Source of the DNA: Pilasporangium apinafurcum
Taxonomy: Eukaryota; Oomycota; Peronosporomycetes; Pythiales; Pythiaceae
Assembly: GCA_001600495.1 (NCBI GenBank)
Contig: BCKE01000001.1
Span: forward strand, 398,864 to 462,863
Direction: 5' to 3'
DNA: 64,000 nt
A program made the translations under genes and the position numbers. Below, in pieces: positions 1 to 11,676 of this stretch. The notes beneath the pieces were generated by a model. That model searched no databases, had not been told where the DNA came from, and saw only the letters and a program-made list of their open reading frames with translations. Numbering within the stretch: position 1 is the stretch's first letter; each line of letters begins with the position of its first letter.

Positions 1-605
1 ACCCGCTCAATCGCAACAATAGCAAACTGGGAGACCACAACCAGAGCTTGTGCACACATCCATCAAATGGCTATATGTACAAGTTCTGGTTGTAGCTTTT
101 CTTTTTGCGACTACCTTTTCAAATTGATTCGTCACATTTAATGAAAGCCACTAAATTTGCTGATCTGAAACACCAAGAATGTTTACTATCATGTATTGTT
201 TGTCGTAGGGTTTGAGAAAACGAAGATCTCGCATCAGAAAAGAGATCCAGTGACGTCGCCAGATCTGAGGATATGGGTAGGGTTTTGTATTGGTAGTGTC
301 CAATCAAAAGGTCGCACCGTCGGGTTCTGAACTATCAAATTTCCAAAAGTGGGTGTATGTTTCTATTGTTCATGTGGTCGTTATTTGTTATTACTTTAAA
401 TAGTGTGTGTGTGTGTTCCCTCAAAAAAATTTCGGTCGTTGCCGCCATATTCCTTGCTGTGTCGGTTTACCGGCAAAGCTCACACCAACAGCCAACACGC
501 TGGCAATTCTTTCCATTCATTTCCAAATTTGACACCGAAGACGCACGAGTCGTTCGTTAGACAAATTTCACATTCGAGTTGACTTAGAGACATCCATATA
601 GAAAA
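1..605. other. Upstream intergenic stretch, no gene recognised
   Basis: Short open frames occur on both strands but none has recognisable protein character. The stretch contains a (GT)7 simple repeat at 403-416 and a CCAATCA box at 300-306. It precedes the PP2C start at 606 and probably holds that gene's promoter and 5' leader. Confidence 0.5.
300..306 (+). promoter_or_regulatory. CCAAT box upstream of PP2C gene
   Basis: An exact CCAATCA lies 300 bases before the PP2C start. The same 7-mer recurs upstream of several other genes in this window, which suggests an NF-Y-type promoter element. The function is inferred from recurrence only. Confidence 0.35.
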
Positions 606-2416
606 ATGGCAGACATGATCACACATGTCGCGGATGTCGAAATGGTCTCTCCCTCCCCTTACGCATCGCATAAAACCACAGAAAGTGGTGCTACAAACAC
701 TGCCGGTGGATTACTCCAGCGACAGGTAGCGCGCGCGCTAGAGATGATTGAGATGTACGATGAAACGGTATGTCCACCCCCAGCACCTGCGCCCGATGGT
801 AAATCGTCTATTGCGGTTCCGGAAACACGAGTATATCGCGTGAAACCGGCCAAGAAATGCCCGAAGGCAGTGTTTCAAATCTCCCCGAACACCGTGAAGC
901 GAAAGCGAGCGCCGTCCCTTTCCAGCGCAAGTGCTCCTGGTAAGCAACTTCAAAATATAAAAGGAATAGTCAAAAACATAAAGCGAGTTGCTTTGCTAAA
1001 GATGAGAGCGCTTTGCTTGTGTTTTTCTCTCCTCCATTGTGCTATGATGCGTGTACAGTTACGAGTCCGGATCGCCAAGCGAGTAACGATGGTGTGCGCG
1101 TGACGGACATAGAGAATGTCACGATTGTCACAACGCCACGGAAACGCAATGGCGCCACGACGCCGACAAGCAACCGGAAACCCACGCGTGACGGCCGCGT
1201 CACGCCATCCAAGAATTGGTTGTCGAATGCGAAAGAGAAAAAAAAACGTAAGGTCGACGCGATCCACCACGCGCTGATGCGATTCCGTGCTGCCACCGCT
1301 AGTAACACTGAGAACCAATCGCAGATCTGTAGCGACAGCGATGACACGCGTTGTTATACGTTTACGAACATTTGCCATGATGTGCAACGCGACATCAGCA
1401 CTACACGTGCAAGCAGAAGTAGCAGCATCGGCAATGCGACGGAGCGAACCACAACAGACGCTGCATCGAAGATGCGCGTACAGGTCGGTGTGTCGATGGC
1501 GCAGGGTGCGCGTGCGTATATGGAAGACCGATTTGCCGTTGTGGAACGTTTGCTTGAAGGCGTAGAAGACCAGGCGACATCGCCCAGTTTGCTTGCCGTG
1601 TTTGATGGCCATAACGGTGCCATGGCTGCAGAATATGCGACGACGCGCTTTAAAGAACTACTGGCTGCGAACGAGTTCTTGGTGGACGTTAGCCGTCGCT
1701 CGCAACACCAACAGCTTAGTGATGAAGACGTCGAGAAGATTCAAGCGGTGATCACGGACACGTTTGTGCAAGTAGACGACGAAATTCTGAAATTGACCAT
1801 ACGTCACAGCAAACGCGATGGCTCGACCGTATTGCTCGGTTTATTGGTGGGTGGAAAGATGTTCGTGGCGAATTTGGGTGATTCACGTGGTATTTGGGCT
1901 CGATCAGACGATGAAGTTGTACGTGTCTCTGTGGACCACAAACCAGATTTAGACGACGAAACACAGCGCGTGGAGGAAGCTGGTGGAAAAGTCATTTACT
2001 CTGGTTGTTGGCGTGTGGCACATGATGAAATCCCATTGCGCCTGGCCATCAGTCGATCTCTTGGCGACCATCCGTTGAAGACTAACCTTCCTTCGTCCTG
2101 CTCAGCCCCATTGGTGTCAGTGACTCCAGATATTCAGGTGCTGGACATTGGTGGAGAGGACGAGTTTCTCGTCTTTGCGAGCGATGGCCTTTGGGACCGA
2201 CTAACCGACGAAGATGCTGCGTGGATCGTACGAAAGAAGGTGCTGGACTTCCAGGCCATGTCGGAGTCCACATCACAGGATTTTATGTCCAAAGAAGCGC
2301 TGCAATTTGCTGCGAACGCTTTGGTGGAGATGGCGCTGCATAAACGCAGTATGGACAACATCACAGCGATGGTTATTTCCTGGACGACCCATGCAGAAGA
2401 AATCAATGAAAACTAG
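606..2416 (+). CDS. PP2C-family Ser/Thr protein phosphatase
   Basis: Two exons, 606-939 and 1059-2416, joined across a 119-nt GT..CAG intron in phase 1, give 563 aa. The C-terminal half (about residues 250-555) is a full PPM/PP2C domain. It shows the MED metal-binding motif (GARAYMEDRF), the DGH motif (VFDGHNGA), GSTVLLGLL, NLGDSRG, DHKPD, the ISRSLGD block, ASDGLWDRL and a terminal DNITAMV. The metal-coordinating aspartates are therefore present and the enzyme should be an active Mn/Mg-dependent phosphatase. The first 250 residues are Ser/Thr- and basic-rich with an NLS-like KEKKKRK, suggesting nuclear localisation (inference). It is a multi-exon gene with no operon-like neighbours. The substrate cannot be told from sequence. 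Confidence 0.93.
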
Positions 2417-2608
2417 AGAAAAAGTTGATGAACGTATCCGAGTCGATGTATCAACACAAAATTAAAACCTGTACCTGTTTCCTTATAGAAGACAAAAACA
2501 AAAACTAAAGTATGTGCCAATACAAAACCCAACTGTACAATAAAATCCGTTACTCTGGTTTTATAATCCGTTGATGCCAGACAGTTCTTGACCATAAGTT
2601 CATTTTCC

Positions 2609-5089
2609 CTATTCTTCTAAATGGATGGCAGTCATTTTGACTTCCAAATCTTTGCTCTGCTGTTGGTGATCCTCTTGCGCTTCATCACTCTTCGCGCTCT
2701 CACTGTCTTCCGATTTATCCTCTTCAGCTTCATCAGCATCCTCATCGTCACTCCACGCGTCGAGCACAATAGGCCTCTTTGGTGGTTCAATTTTCTCCCA
2801 ACCGCGCTGAACCGGTCTGGAGACGGTAGGTGGTGCCGGTGCTGCTGCGGCAGGAGGCTGCACATCAGGACGTCGAAGAGGAAGGAACGAAAGACGATTC
2901 GATGTGCCAGGTCTCGATAGTTTATCACCACGAATGAACGATGACAACAGCACCTGAGGCACCTTCGCATTCTCGCGCTTATAAAATGAAATACGTCGGT
3001 TCGGATCTTCGCCAAAGGATTCAGACACAACGCCATAAAAGGATGCCAGCTCATGCATTAACGCACGCTACACAAGAAAAATTGACAATGAGAGATAAGC
3101 ACAAATAAAGATGGTGAATCCACATGCATATGCTCCTACCTCCTCTGCCGGCATTGGCCGAAGGCTGACACTATGGCACTTCGCTTCCGTAACAATCCGC
3201 TCCAGTCGTCGCTCCACAACTAGCAAATACCCACTGTTGGCCTTGCCCCATTCCACCAAATGCGGCGGATAGTTTGGAGTGACCATTTCTTCCTCAAAAG
3301 CTGCAGTTCCATTCTTGTGGCCAGGTCGAGAAATGCCCAGCGCCTGTGCTAGACGCTGATTTCGAGCGATTTGTCCACGAGGTGGCACAACCGCAAACGC
3401 TGGAGCTGGAGGTCCAGAAGGTCGAGGAGCCGGTCTTGCAATAGCGGGAGTAGCGACAGGTGGTGGTACCGGCGCAGCTGGAGTCGGCAAAGCTGGGAAA
3501 GCAGTGTCCAGTTGAGCCTGTGGGTTCACTCGTTCTTCAGGAGCCCCATAGTTCCACGATTCTGGAGTATCGTCAGCAAAAACTGGTGCGGGCGTGCCGC
3601 CGATGGGATTTTCACCTGCTCTCGCGACTTGGAAATTAAAAAGCAGTCGATTCTGCACGCCATGCACGGAGCGCATATGTGCTTGATACTCAATGTCGTT
3701 AGGGAACACTACATATCGATTCGAAAGACTGCATTTACAAGACAACGGTTGAGTACTTGCAGATTTGGAGAGCCGTAAAAAAATAAAATTGATCGTACCA
3801 GTTCGCTTCCTCGCACAAATGATGTTCGCGTCGGAAGTGAGTCTCCAAGCTTGCACTGCACAAACGCAAAGACAGACCATTCGTAAATAAAAATTAATCA
3901 ACAATAAGAAATAATGCTCAACTTACTAGTTGCGGAAATATTCGTGTTCGAGCTTGCAGATATGACACTTGAAGTGATCGCGCTCAAGATGCTCATAGAG
4001 TTCCATATCACCGTAATATCGTCGTTTGCAGAACTGACACATTGGGTGGAAATCCTTTCCAGATTGTTTTGGACCAGTGGCGCGATTTTTGCCCACGTTA
4101 TGTGCCTTCAAGCTTGCTTTCGTAAACACTTGGTGCTCCTGAACGAAGAAATGCTGATGCTGCAAGCATAATTCACAAAATTCTGCTCCATGATCCTTGC
4201 GCAAGTGATCTTTTAGCTGATCAAGTGTTTGTTTCACTACACGACATTTTTTGACTCGACATTTGAATGTTCGGAGGCTATATATGGCTTCGTAATGCTG
4301 TCGGCACTCATAAAACAGGATCTCGGACGGTTCGTCATAAACAGAATCGAGACCACCGGCGTCCCCCCATAGCTGGAAACTTTCGTAGGTGCGTGGTTCG
4401 CTACTCACAATCACTCGATCCAACGTGGTCTTGCACATTGGACACGTTCGATCGTTCATAATCATGCGCATGCGCATGGAGCATTTACTGCAAATTCCGA
4501 GGTGGTTGCATTCGCCCACAGCATAAAACTTGATCGGATCAGCGCAGAGCAAGCAGTATTCGCGTTCATCAACTGATGGTTGGCGTGCTCTTTGGGATTT
4601 GTTCAGAGCTCCATTTGCTGCGTTTCCTGCCGTACCAATCTCATCGGAAAAAGGCACTGGAGTACTAGTAGTCAGTGGTTGCGCATTGTTTCTGTTTCTG
4701 TTCCGCTTCTTTTTCTGTGTGGATGCTGATGGCACAGCTAATTCTGCATGATTTGAACCATTGAGATGTCCGTCAATGGCACCCAAAGTTGAGTGATTGC
4801 CATTGGCTGTGGTCTTCTTTTGTCGTCGAGGGCGATGGCGTTTAGCTTTTTCCGTTCCGGTTGTTGACGCATTTGTGGATTCTGAAGTCGTTCCTACTCG
4901 CCCTCTTCTGTGTACTGACGATGGAATCATGGAGGTGGTGTTTGTGCTGTTGATAGCGGTGGAGCCGTTCATATAAGCGTCGGATGCAGAAGCTACCTGC
5001 ATCATTTCTCCAACAGCTTCTCCGTTCTTTGTATGGTGGATAAATGACCAAAATCGAACCAAACCATTAAGCAAATGACCATCACTCAT
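2609..5089 (-). CDS. ZNF598: ZNF598/Hel2-type RING E3 ubiquitin ligase
   Basis: Four exons (5089-3927, 3855-3799, 3728-3140, 3067-2609) separated by introns of 71, 70 and 72 nt give 755 aa. A C3HC4-like RING occupies about residues 179-220 (CLLCADP, CNHLGICSKC, CPMC). A run of C2H2-like fingers follows, including HFKCHICK, HLCEEANC spliced from exons 2-3, and HMRSVHG. This RING plus zinc-finger order matches ZNF598/Hel2, which ubiquitinates 40S proteins on collided ribosomes. Exon 4 begins with an R3H-like stretch (ERALMHELASFY) and ends in an acidic tail. The N-terminal 175 residues are low-complexity and basic, and starts at M29 or M30 are possible. The gene is divergent from riboflavin kinase. 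Family identity is strong; the role is by homology. Confidence 0.88.
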
Positions 5090-5200
5090 TCAAATATGTC
5101 ACTAATTCGAAAAAATGACATAACTTTGCCATGTAACCACTCGGAACACTCGTAGAATACTCTGGAAACTGGATTATGAATCAGATCATAATAGCGTATT

Positions 5201-5207
5201 TGATTGG
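5201..5207. promoter_or_regulatory. CCAAT box in divergent promoter
   Basis: TGATTGG (CCAATCA on the other strand) lies in the 329-bp gap between the divergent ZNF598-like (start 5089) and riboflavin kinase (start 5419) genes, so it could serve either. The rest of the gap shows no gene. Confidence 0.35.
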
Positions 5208-5418
5208 ACAAAAATAAAATTATTAGTAACACGTCATACCAAGAATGTATGTATTTCCATGTGGCTCGTGTGGCTCGTATGGCTTGGATGACGCTTTTTA
5301 TTATTCTAAAATGGGTAACAGCCGCGGCTCGACTTGGCTTGCGTGAACATCGTCTTTCTTGATGAGCTATGATGTTGCCATTACTTCATTACAAGGCAAT
5401 TTGCATTTCTAAGATAGT

Positions 5419-5964
5419 ATGGGTGTGGAAGCACTAAAGGACGTGATTCGATTAGAAGCGACGGTCGTGGAAGGGTTTGGCCGTGGCGGCAAGCAACTCG
5501 GATGCCCCACCGCGAACCTCTGTCGAGAGGATCTCGGTGAACGACTTGAGCAATTACCCACGGGGATCTATTGTGGTTGGGCCAGCGTGGATGGCAAAGG
5601 CATGTACAAGGCCGTCGCCAGTATTGGATGGAACCCGTACTTTAAGAACAAGGTATGCAGTAGGGAGTGAGGTTGCATGGTTTTGTAATCGTTGTATGAG
5701 TATGCCAACGCGATATCTTTGCACTTTCTGTGGCTTCTGTGACCTCAGGAGAAAACGGTGGAGCCGCATTTACTGCACGAGTTTGAGTCGGATTTCTACG
5801 GTGCGCGACTCAAGTTTTTGATTTGCGGCTACTTGCGTCCTGAGAAGGACTTCCCCTCACTAGAAGCGCTAGTGGCGGAAATCAAGAACGACATCGCACA
5901 ATCCGATACGTGGTTGGATACCCCTGAGGCGAAGGCGCTGACCGAAGATGAGCTTTTCCAGTGA
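5419..5964 (+). CDS. RFK: Riboflavin kinase (ATP:riboflavin 5'-phosphotransferase)
   Basis: Two exons, 5419-5652 and 5749-5964, with a 96-nt intron in phase 0, give 149 aa, the normal size for a stand-alone eukaryotic riboflavin kinase. The N-terminal [16 protein letters not shown] is the flavokinase nucleotide-binding motif with the PTAN signature. It is followed by [18 protein letters not shown] and, across the splice, [18 protein letters not shown] and [14 protein letters not shown]. The protein converts riboflavin and ATP to FMN in the cytosol. It lacks the FAD synthetase domain of bacterial RibF, as expected for a eukaryote. The stop is followed 119 bases later by the end of the convergent EamA transporter gene. 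Confidence 0.95.
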
Positions 5965-6083
5965 ATGGATAATCCGACCGATGTGAAACATGCGTCGAGA
6001 TAGATAGAGACAGGAAGAGGCGGTGTTGAAAACAGACAAGAAAACATGAAGACGATTATATGGAACGATATAATTTTGCCATT

Positions 6084-7223
6084 TCATTCTTTACCCAATA
6101 CAATACAGACAACACCAAGAACCATCAATAGAATACTGGGGATCTTCCGCCGCAAGTTCTTTTCGCGAAAGAGGAACTTTCCCATGAGCACACTCCAAAT
6201 GCATCCAGATCGCTTGATGGCGATCACGTACGACACCTCGAGATTCTGTGTCGCCACGAGATTGATGTAATACGCGACGATGCTCGTTATACCAGCGAGC
6301 ACGACAAACTTCCATGGAATCTTAACTTCTGTTCCTAGTGGCTGATAAAGCTCTTCACCACCCACACGCAATTTCTGGAAAATGTAGCTCCCGAGAGCGA
6401 CAATCACCTGAATGGCCGCGCCATACACCAGTGGTGTTGAATTCTGGACGCCGATTTTGTCGAATGCATTCGAGATGCTCCACAAAAATGCCACAAGGAT
6501 CATATACAACGATCCTTTACTGGGATCGCCGTTGTCAAGCGGGAAATCTTTAGTGACTTGATCATCCTTAGCACCCTGCAGCCAAAACCCACCCAGCATT
6601 GCGATGGAAATACCAACGATTCCTGAGAGTGTGGGCACTTCTCCGAGGACAAGAAACCCCACGACCACGAGAAATGCCGGAGTGAACGATAGAAATGGAA
6701 TAGTCGCCGAGAGTGTCGAGATCTGGATGCTGCGATTGTACAAGTAACTTGTGATGATGTTGATACAGCCGCTGATGCAGACTGACGTCCAGAAGAGATG
6801 GTTCAGTGGCGGTAACTTGCCGCCTGTATCTATAAGCGCCCACAGGCAGAATAGTGGTGCCTGGATCAATCCTCGCGTAGCCACAACCGTGAACGGATCC
6901 ATGAACTTGGTCAAGTACTTGCGCAGCGGATCGCAAAGTGCATTCACGACCGAGTTGAGCATAGCGATCGACACGCCATGAGTCACAAGCATCACGGATA
7001 CTAATTGACCGAAGAGGAGCACGAGGGCAAGGGCGAGCAGCACACAGAAGATGAGGTTGGATACGTGCTGGTTGTAAAATGAGCGAAGGAAGTTTTGTGA
7101 TCGGTTTCCTTGGAGAACGCTTATATACCAGCTCTTCTGCGTTGGGGACTGGTGGTTCTTTATGGCGCCAATCCTCTCTACAACCAGCTCCGTGGAGTAA
7201 GATAGTGAGTGTCTTGGCGGCAT
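6084..7223 (-). CDS. EamA-type drug/metabolite transporter
   Basis: One uninterrupted frame of 379 aa with about ten hydrophobic segments in two repeats of five, the DMT-superfamily (EamA) fold. The first repeat starts near residue 83 (SVVNALCDPLRKY). Each half ends with a helix next to a Gly-rich turn (GEVPTLSGIVGISIAMLGG and IPSILLMVLGVVCIVLG). The 80 residues ahead of the fold include one extra hydrophobic segment and are long for the family. The methionine near residue 79 is an alternative start, and a missed intron there cannot be excluded. The substrate is unknown. It shares a divergent upstream region with MKKS. Confidence 0.8.
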   Translation of the reverse strand: MPPRHSLSYSTELVVERIGAIKNHQSPTQKSWYISVLQGNRSQNFLRSFYNQHVSNLIFCVLLALALVLLFGQLVSVMLVTHGVSIAMLNSVVNALCDPLRKYLTKFMDPFTVVATRGLIQAPLFCLWALIDTGGKLPPLNHLFWTSVCISGCINIITSYLYNRSIQISTLSATIPFLSFTPAFLVVVGFLVLGEVPTLSGIVGISIAMLGGFWLQGAKDDQVTKDFPLDNGDPSKGSLYMILVAFLWSISNAFDKIGVQNSTPLVYGAAIQVIVALGSYIFQKLRVGGEELYQPLGTEVKIPWKFVVLAGITSIVAYYINLVATQNLEVSYVIAIKRSGCIWSVLMGKFLFREKNLRRKIPSILLMVLGVVCIVLGKE

Positions 7224-7348
7224 GCAGCTTGCTGCTCGCTCTCTGCACGCCCACCTCTACCGATCGATCGACAGAAAGACGAGAGACATCCCCGTTAGAG
7301 AGTCAGTAACATATCAAAAATACCATGGGTACGATGTGGCCGTTTCAG

Positions 7349-7488
7349 CCAATCGGTTGCGAGAATCTGCGGTTGGAAATATTAAAGTAATTGATGATTG
7401 GATGAAATTTTATTTCCGTGATCTTGAACTGGCCAAATGGCAAGTGGCCAGATTGAAATTATTGGAAAAAATGGCATTTAGCCAATCA
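7349..7488. promoter_or_regulatory. Cluster of CCAAT boxes in divergent promoter
   Basis: The 405-bp gap between the EamA transporter (-) and MKKS (+) holds CCAATCG at 7349-7355, TGATTGG at 7395-7401 and CCAATCA at 7482-7488. There is also a short mirrored TGGCCA pair near 7430-7450. An open frame on + from 7222 to 7512 has no recognisable content and is not called as a gene. Confidence 0.4.
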
Positions 7489-7628
7489 AATATTCGAAAA
7501 TCCACCCAATAAAAAAATGGCGTGCTTTTGCTTCTATTAGAAGGCTCTCAAATATTTTTTTCTCTTTTTGGATCTTAAAAGGATACCATGACGAATGGCA
7601 ACTAGAAGAGAAGCAGTTGCACAGAATC

Positions 7629-9788
7629 ATGGACAAATGGGTGCTGGACAAAACCGATGTCAAGCGACGAATGATACTTGTTAGTCGAGAGCTGAAGGAT
7701 TTCGCTTCTAAAAGCTTTGGACCATTGGGTCGCGCTACTGTCGTACAGGCGAATGCAATGTGTGGTGATGCACTCACCATTACGTCCATCTCGGAACGAT
7801 ATTTCCAGCAGATCAAGTAAGAGCCATCGATAGAACAAGCACTATTCTATAGTTAATGGAAGGATAATGCGTTTGCTAATATACTAAATGCGATTTTGGA
7901 TAGTACTGGAGATTGTCCGATTGCTAATTTGTATTTCCACATGCTCAAGAGCAAGGTACAAACGACATGGCATTTTTTTTACATGTGAGCTGATTCTCAT
8001 ATGAAGCAGTTGCATAATCATGCAGGCGATGGACTTTTACTTACATGGCTGAGTGCGAGGTTGTATCTACAAAAATCACTTAAAAGAATGTTATTATATT
8101 GGGACAACTGACCATGCAGGTTATTTCGATATCCTTTCTCTAGTCTGTTGCAGGAAGTTCTCGACGGAAAGCTCGCAGAAATTCCAAGTCCAGCACTTAC
8201 TCGAGGTATACTTATAGTCCTACTTTTTTGCTTCCATACTTCTGTAAAATTGAATGTTACTCAGTTGAGTTTCTTGCATGCAGGTCTGCAGCTGGTATTG
8301 GAGTGGAGTCTCGCGTACCTCAATGATCCTACTTGCCCCGTTCGAGTCATGATCAATTGGAGCGTAACTTCATCATTACATGCAATCATCCGAAGCATCA
8401 TCAGTACGAAGCATATGAGTAGGGCAACCACCGAGTGCATCAACGACACCGTTATTCCGATGATTCTGGAGGCGTTCCTAAATATCGTTGGTTATGTGAC
8501 CGAATACCCAACAGAGTCGCTCCCCATTCGTTTCCTCCACATTTCTAGCCATACTCCTACATCAGAATCGCGCGTATGGAAACATAGTATGTTTATGGAG
8601 ATCAAATGGCCATGGAGCAGTGATAAACAGTTACGCGCTCCTCTCACGAACGTCGTAGTTGCTCTCTTTAATATCACAATCGAGCCAACCACGCAGAGCG
8701 GCAGCAGCCTAACTGTGGTACAGCCACTCACATCAAAGGTTACACTCGCAACGTTCCGGCAAATCGGAGATTCTTTGACAAAACTCGGCGTTCGGGCGGT
8801 CATGTCCCAAAAGATTATTCCAACCTACTTGAAGCACTATTTGGCCTCAAATGGCATCTTTACCATTGATCGACTGGCACTCAATCATATCCGTGAGTAA
8901 GCCATTTAAAATGGCGCCATTGGTGAGCTAGTACTGCTTATCCGCATGCTAATATTGAATCTATTGTATGCAGGAGCAGTGCAATTGTTGAGTGGAGCCA
9001 CGCTGTTGGGTGACTGGAAGGTCGACCACCTGGATCAGACTTGTCTAGGGTATCTATCGCTCATCACAACGTATACATTCGGGAGAAAACACTATATTCA
9101 GCTCTGTCGAGACCCACAGGATGACACTCATGCTATCTCAGCAGAAAGATGTGCTCCAGTCACGACCATTGCGCTTGCAGTAACTGACCGTTTTGTGTTA
9201 GAGGAGCTGGCGTTCGTGATGGAAACAGCTCTGAAGCGACTGATAACACTAATGGATGATCCAGTTGCCCTGGCAGGCGCAGGATGCACAGAGATTCATC
9301 TCGCTGCTTTTTTGCGCAGAAAATTGGAGTTGTTGCGACTCCCTTTGGATGCGAGAGAAAAAGAGAGTGGTCAAGAGCGAATGAAGCGCGATGAACGGAG
9401 TTTGCGACACTTACGACAAGCGATTGGAACGTTCGCGGATTGCATTGAAAGCGTCGCGGGTTTGATCGCACAATCTGCGGATGATTATGGTAATGCAACA
9501 GAGGAGTTACAGCAAGCAAATGCAAATACGCTGAACCTGGACCAGAATCTTTCTCCAGTCATCGCCGAGCATCATACGTTGTATGGTTGGGACTGTGAGT
9601 GTAACAAGACAACACCTGTGGTGTCATACAGTCGATACAAGGTAGACGACGATCCGCACGAAATAGAAACCGAAATTCTAGACGCACGTGTTCTGGATTC
9701 TTTTCAGACCAAACGAGACGCTCTAGTGTTCGCCGTTGAAATCGTTACGTGTCTTCATAGCGTGGCATCGGTCGTCAGTGTTCCATAG
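7629..9788 (+). CDS. MKKS: MKKS/BBS6 group II chaperonin-like protein
   Basis: Six exons (7629-7816, 7904-7955, 8010-8059, 8120-8205, 8284-8892, 8974-9788) give 599 aa; human MKKS has 570. The chaperonin fold shows as KSFGPLGR near the N-terminus, a degenerate NHAGDGLL where active CCT subunits have GDGTT, VMSQKIIPTYLKHYL in the apical domain, and GAGCTEIHLAAFLRRK. The last is the closest block to human MKKS (GGGCTETHLAAYIRHK). The protein belongs to the BBS-chaperonin complex that assembles the BBSome for ciliary trafficking. The altered GDG motif fits the family's loss of ATP turnover. The exon 3 acceptor could also be three bases earlier. Convergent with TRM7. Its presence implies a flagellated stage. 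Confidence 0.9.
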
Positions 9789-9922
9789 TGCAACAAAACA
9801 AAGAACAAAAATACAATCCATTAAATACTGTGGTGCTGCTGTGCTTGCATGAAAAACAAAAATTGAAACATGGACTATCTGTCTCTGTTCTCTCTATGGT
9901 TATACAGGAAATAAAGCGTCGC

Positions 9923-10872
9923 TCACTCGAATTGTTGGATTGCATCGTAGCCTGACAAGTCCCCACATGTCAAGAACGGGACGAGCACTGGATCGTGAGG
10001 CTCATCAGACTCTAGCCCATAGCGAGGCAGCAAGTATGAGGTCATCACAGGCGTGTACCCATCGGGAAGCTTGAAGCCCTGGCATACCACGAACGCCTCG
10101 TTGCTCTGTGCACGACTGCTCTTTGGCTTGGCACATGACACGGATGAGAAGAAGACGCTCAGCTGTGTAGCCAGCAGATCGTACTGTTGACAACGAAAGA
10201 TCTTGGCCACAAAAGAACCACCTTCTTCCAGTACATGCGTGGTGATATTGAGCGCCGCAGCGAGCAATTCTGCCTGCACAAATTCGTCGATGTCGTGCAC
10301 ACCTGTGACATCGGGTGCACCATCACTCACAACGACCTGTGCCTTCTTGCCTTGGAAATAGGAGATGATCTGTGCAGCGGTTTGTTTGGAAGTGATGTCG
10401 CCCTGCAGCAGCTGTACACCGGGAATTGGTGCCATCTCTTGCAGATCCACCGACACAACACGCACATCATTTGGTGAAGACGAAGGTGGAGCGCTGGGGT
10501 CGTAGAGCTTTCGACTCAGCACTTGACTCCAGCTCCCAGGAGCAGCACAGAGATCCACTGCACGCTCTACATCTATCAAAACAGCCATTCAAAGGATGGT
10601 TTAGTATGAATAAAGGCATTCGTATTTACACAAGTCGATTTATAATGAGCAGTACCTCGAAGGAAGCCAAATTGTTCATCGAGTTGCAGCAATTTGAACG
10701 CCGACCGTGCGCGGAAGCCCACCTCTTTCGCGCGCCGGTAGTAAATGTCCTATAACCAGCACAAAAAAAGTTCAGCATACACATTCAATCATCCACGCTA
10801 TGCACATAACAAGTCGATGGAGCAGTCAAGAAGCACATGCCCATGAAGACATACTCGGTTTGCCTCGGTCAT
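9923..10872 (-). CDS. TRM7: TRM7/FTSJ1 tRNA 2'-O-ribose methyltransferase
   Basis: Three exons (10872-10855, 10749-10656, 10572-9923) give 253 aa. The first coding exon is only 18 nt (MTEANR) and replaces the usual SKDKR stretch before DIYYRRAKE. The RrmJ/FtsJ fold is complete. [10 protein letters not shown] carries the first catalytic Lys, [14 protein letters not shown] is the SAM-binding motif I, DGAPDVTG carries the Asp, GSFVAKIF the second Lys and SNEAFVVC the Glu of the K-D-K-E tetrad. The wording ([11 protein letters not shown]) is specific for the Trm7 subfamily, which methylates positions 32 and 34 of the anticodon loop. Convergent with MKKS, 134 bp apart. Confidence 0.93.
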
Positions 10873-11532
10873 CGTTTGCAGATTGCCTCCAACCAAAAGT
10901 ATGCAGCCTCCATCTTTAATAATGGCCTCCAAGGGTCAGTTTATAACACATGTTAAGTGCGAGTTCATTATCAGACCAAGTTTGAAGCATAACTGCAAAA
11001 AATGGATGTGGATATTACGTCACAGTTTCACTATTGCGAGTTTTAACACTAGCGGTGCTAATGTTAACAAAGTTATTAGTCGTTATTTATTGTTTAATTT
11101 TATATAACCAATAAGTTAGTAGTGGTTTACAAAATAACTTATTTAAATTGATTCACACCATGGATTTGTAGCAATTTATAACCCTGTGTATAACGATACC
11201 TTTGTATTAGAATTATAGTTTTTTTTTTGAAATATATGTTTACAAGAATTTTATTAGTAACTGTTCGGCAGAATTATAGCGATTTTATATAAATTGAACA
11301 TACTAAATAACCTCATCTTGAGTACTTTTGCGAATGTCCTTTCACTTGGTAATTTTCGGTTGAAGTACAAGAGACTTCCAGCAACACATTGAAATCATGA
11401 ACCACGGAGACTTTCTTCAAACTTACTCGTCTCGACAGCATATGCTAACATGATATCGTGTCCTACAGAAGCTCAATGCGTGCGTTTCAAGTCTTATATC
11501 CCATGTCGTACCTGACCATGAAGGACTTGCAA
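10873..11532. other. AT-rich intergenic stretch
   Basis: About 660 bases between TRM7 and a tiny hydrophobic ORF. The central part (about 10960-11340) is very AT-rich with T and A runs. No gene, terminal repeat or RNA could be recognised. Confidence 0.4.
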
Positions 11533-11676
11533 TCACTGGGCTTTATCCATTCTCCAAGAAACCATCAGTATCCAGATATTCAATATAGCAGATACCAAGA
11601 CAAATAATGCGGCAGAAACCGGCAAGACCAAATAGCAGAGCACAATCAGAAACACACTCACATCAACAATTTCCAT
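11533..11676 (-). CDS. Small hydrophobic ORF, 47 aa
   Basis: ATG to TGA, 47 codons, beginning MEIVDVSVFLIVLCYLV and ending SWRMDKAQ. About 35 consecutive residues are strongly hydrophobic, enough for one long or two short membrane helices, with charged residues only at the ends. It lies 86 bases beyond the stop of the M14 carboxypeptidase on the same strand, so it may be a separate short membrane protein or chance sequence in that gene's 3' region. I do not recognise the family. Confidence 0.3.
   Translation of the reverse strand: MEIVDVSVFLIVLCYLVLPVSAALFVLVSAILNIWILMVSWRMDKAQ

Noticed and set aside
950-1612. 220-codon open frame on the minus strand
   Set aside because: It is antisense to the PP2C gene, whose domain motifs and in-phase splice are unambiguous; its translation is Arg/His-rich and without domains.
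6568-7254. 228-codon minus frame overlapping the EamA transporter
   Set aside because: The hydrophobic repeats lie in the other frame. A spliced N-terminus from this frame was tested and meets a stop.
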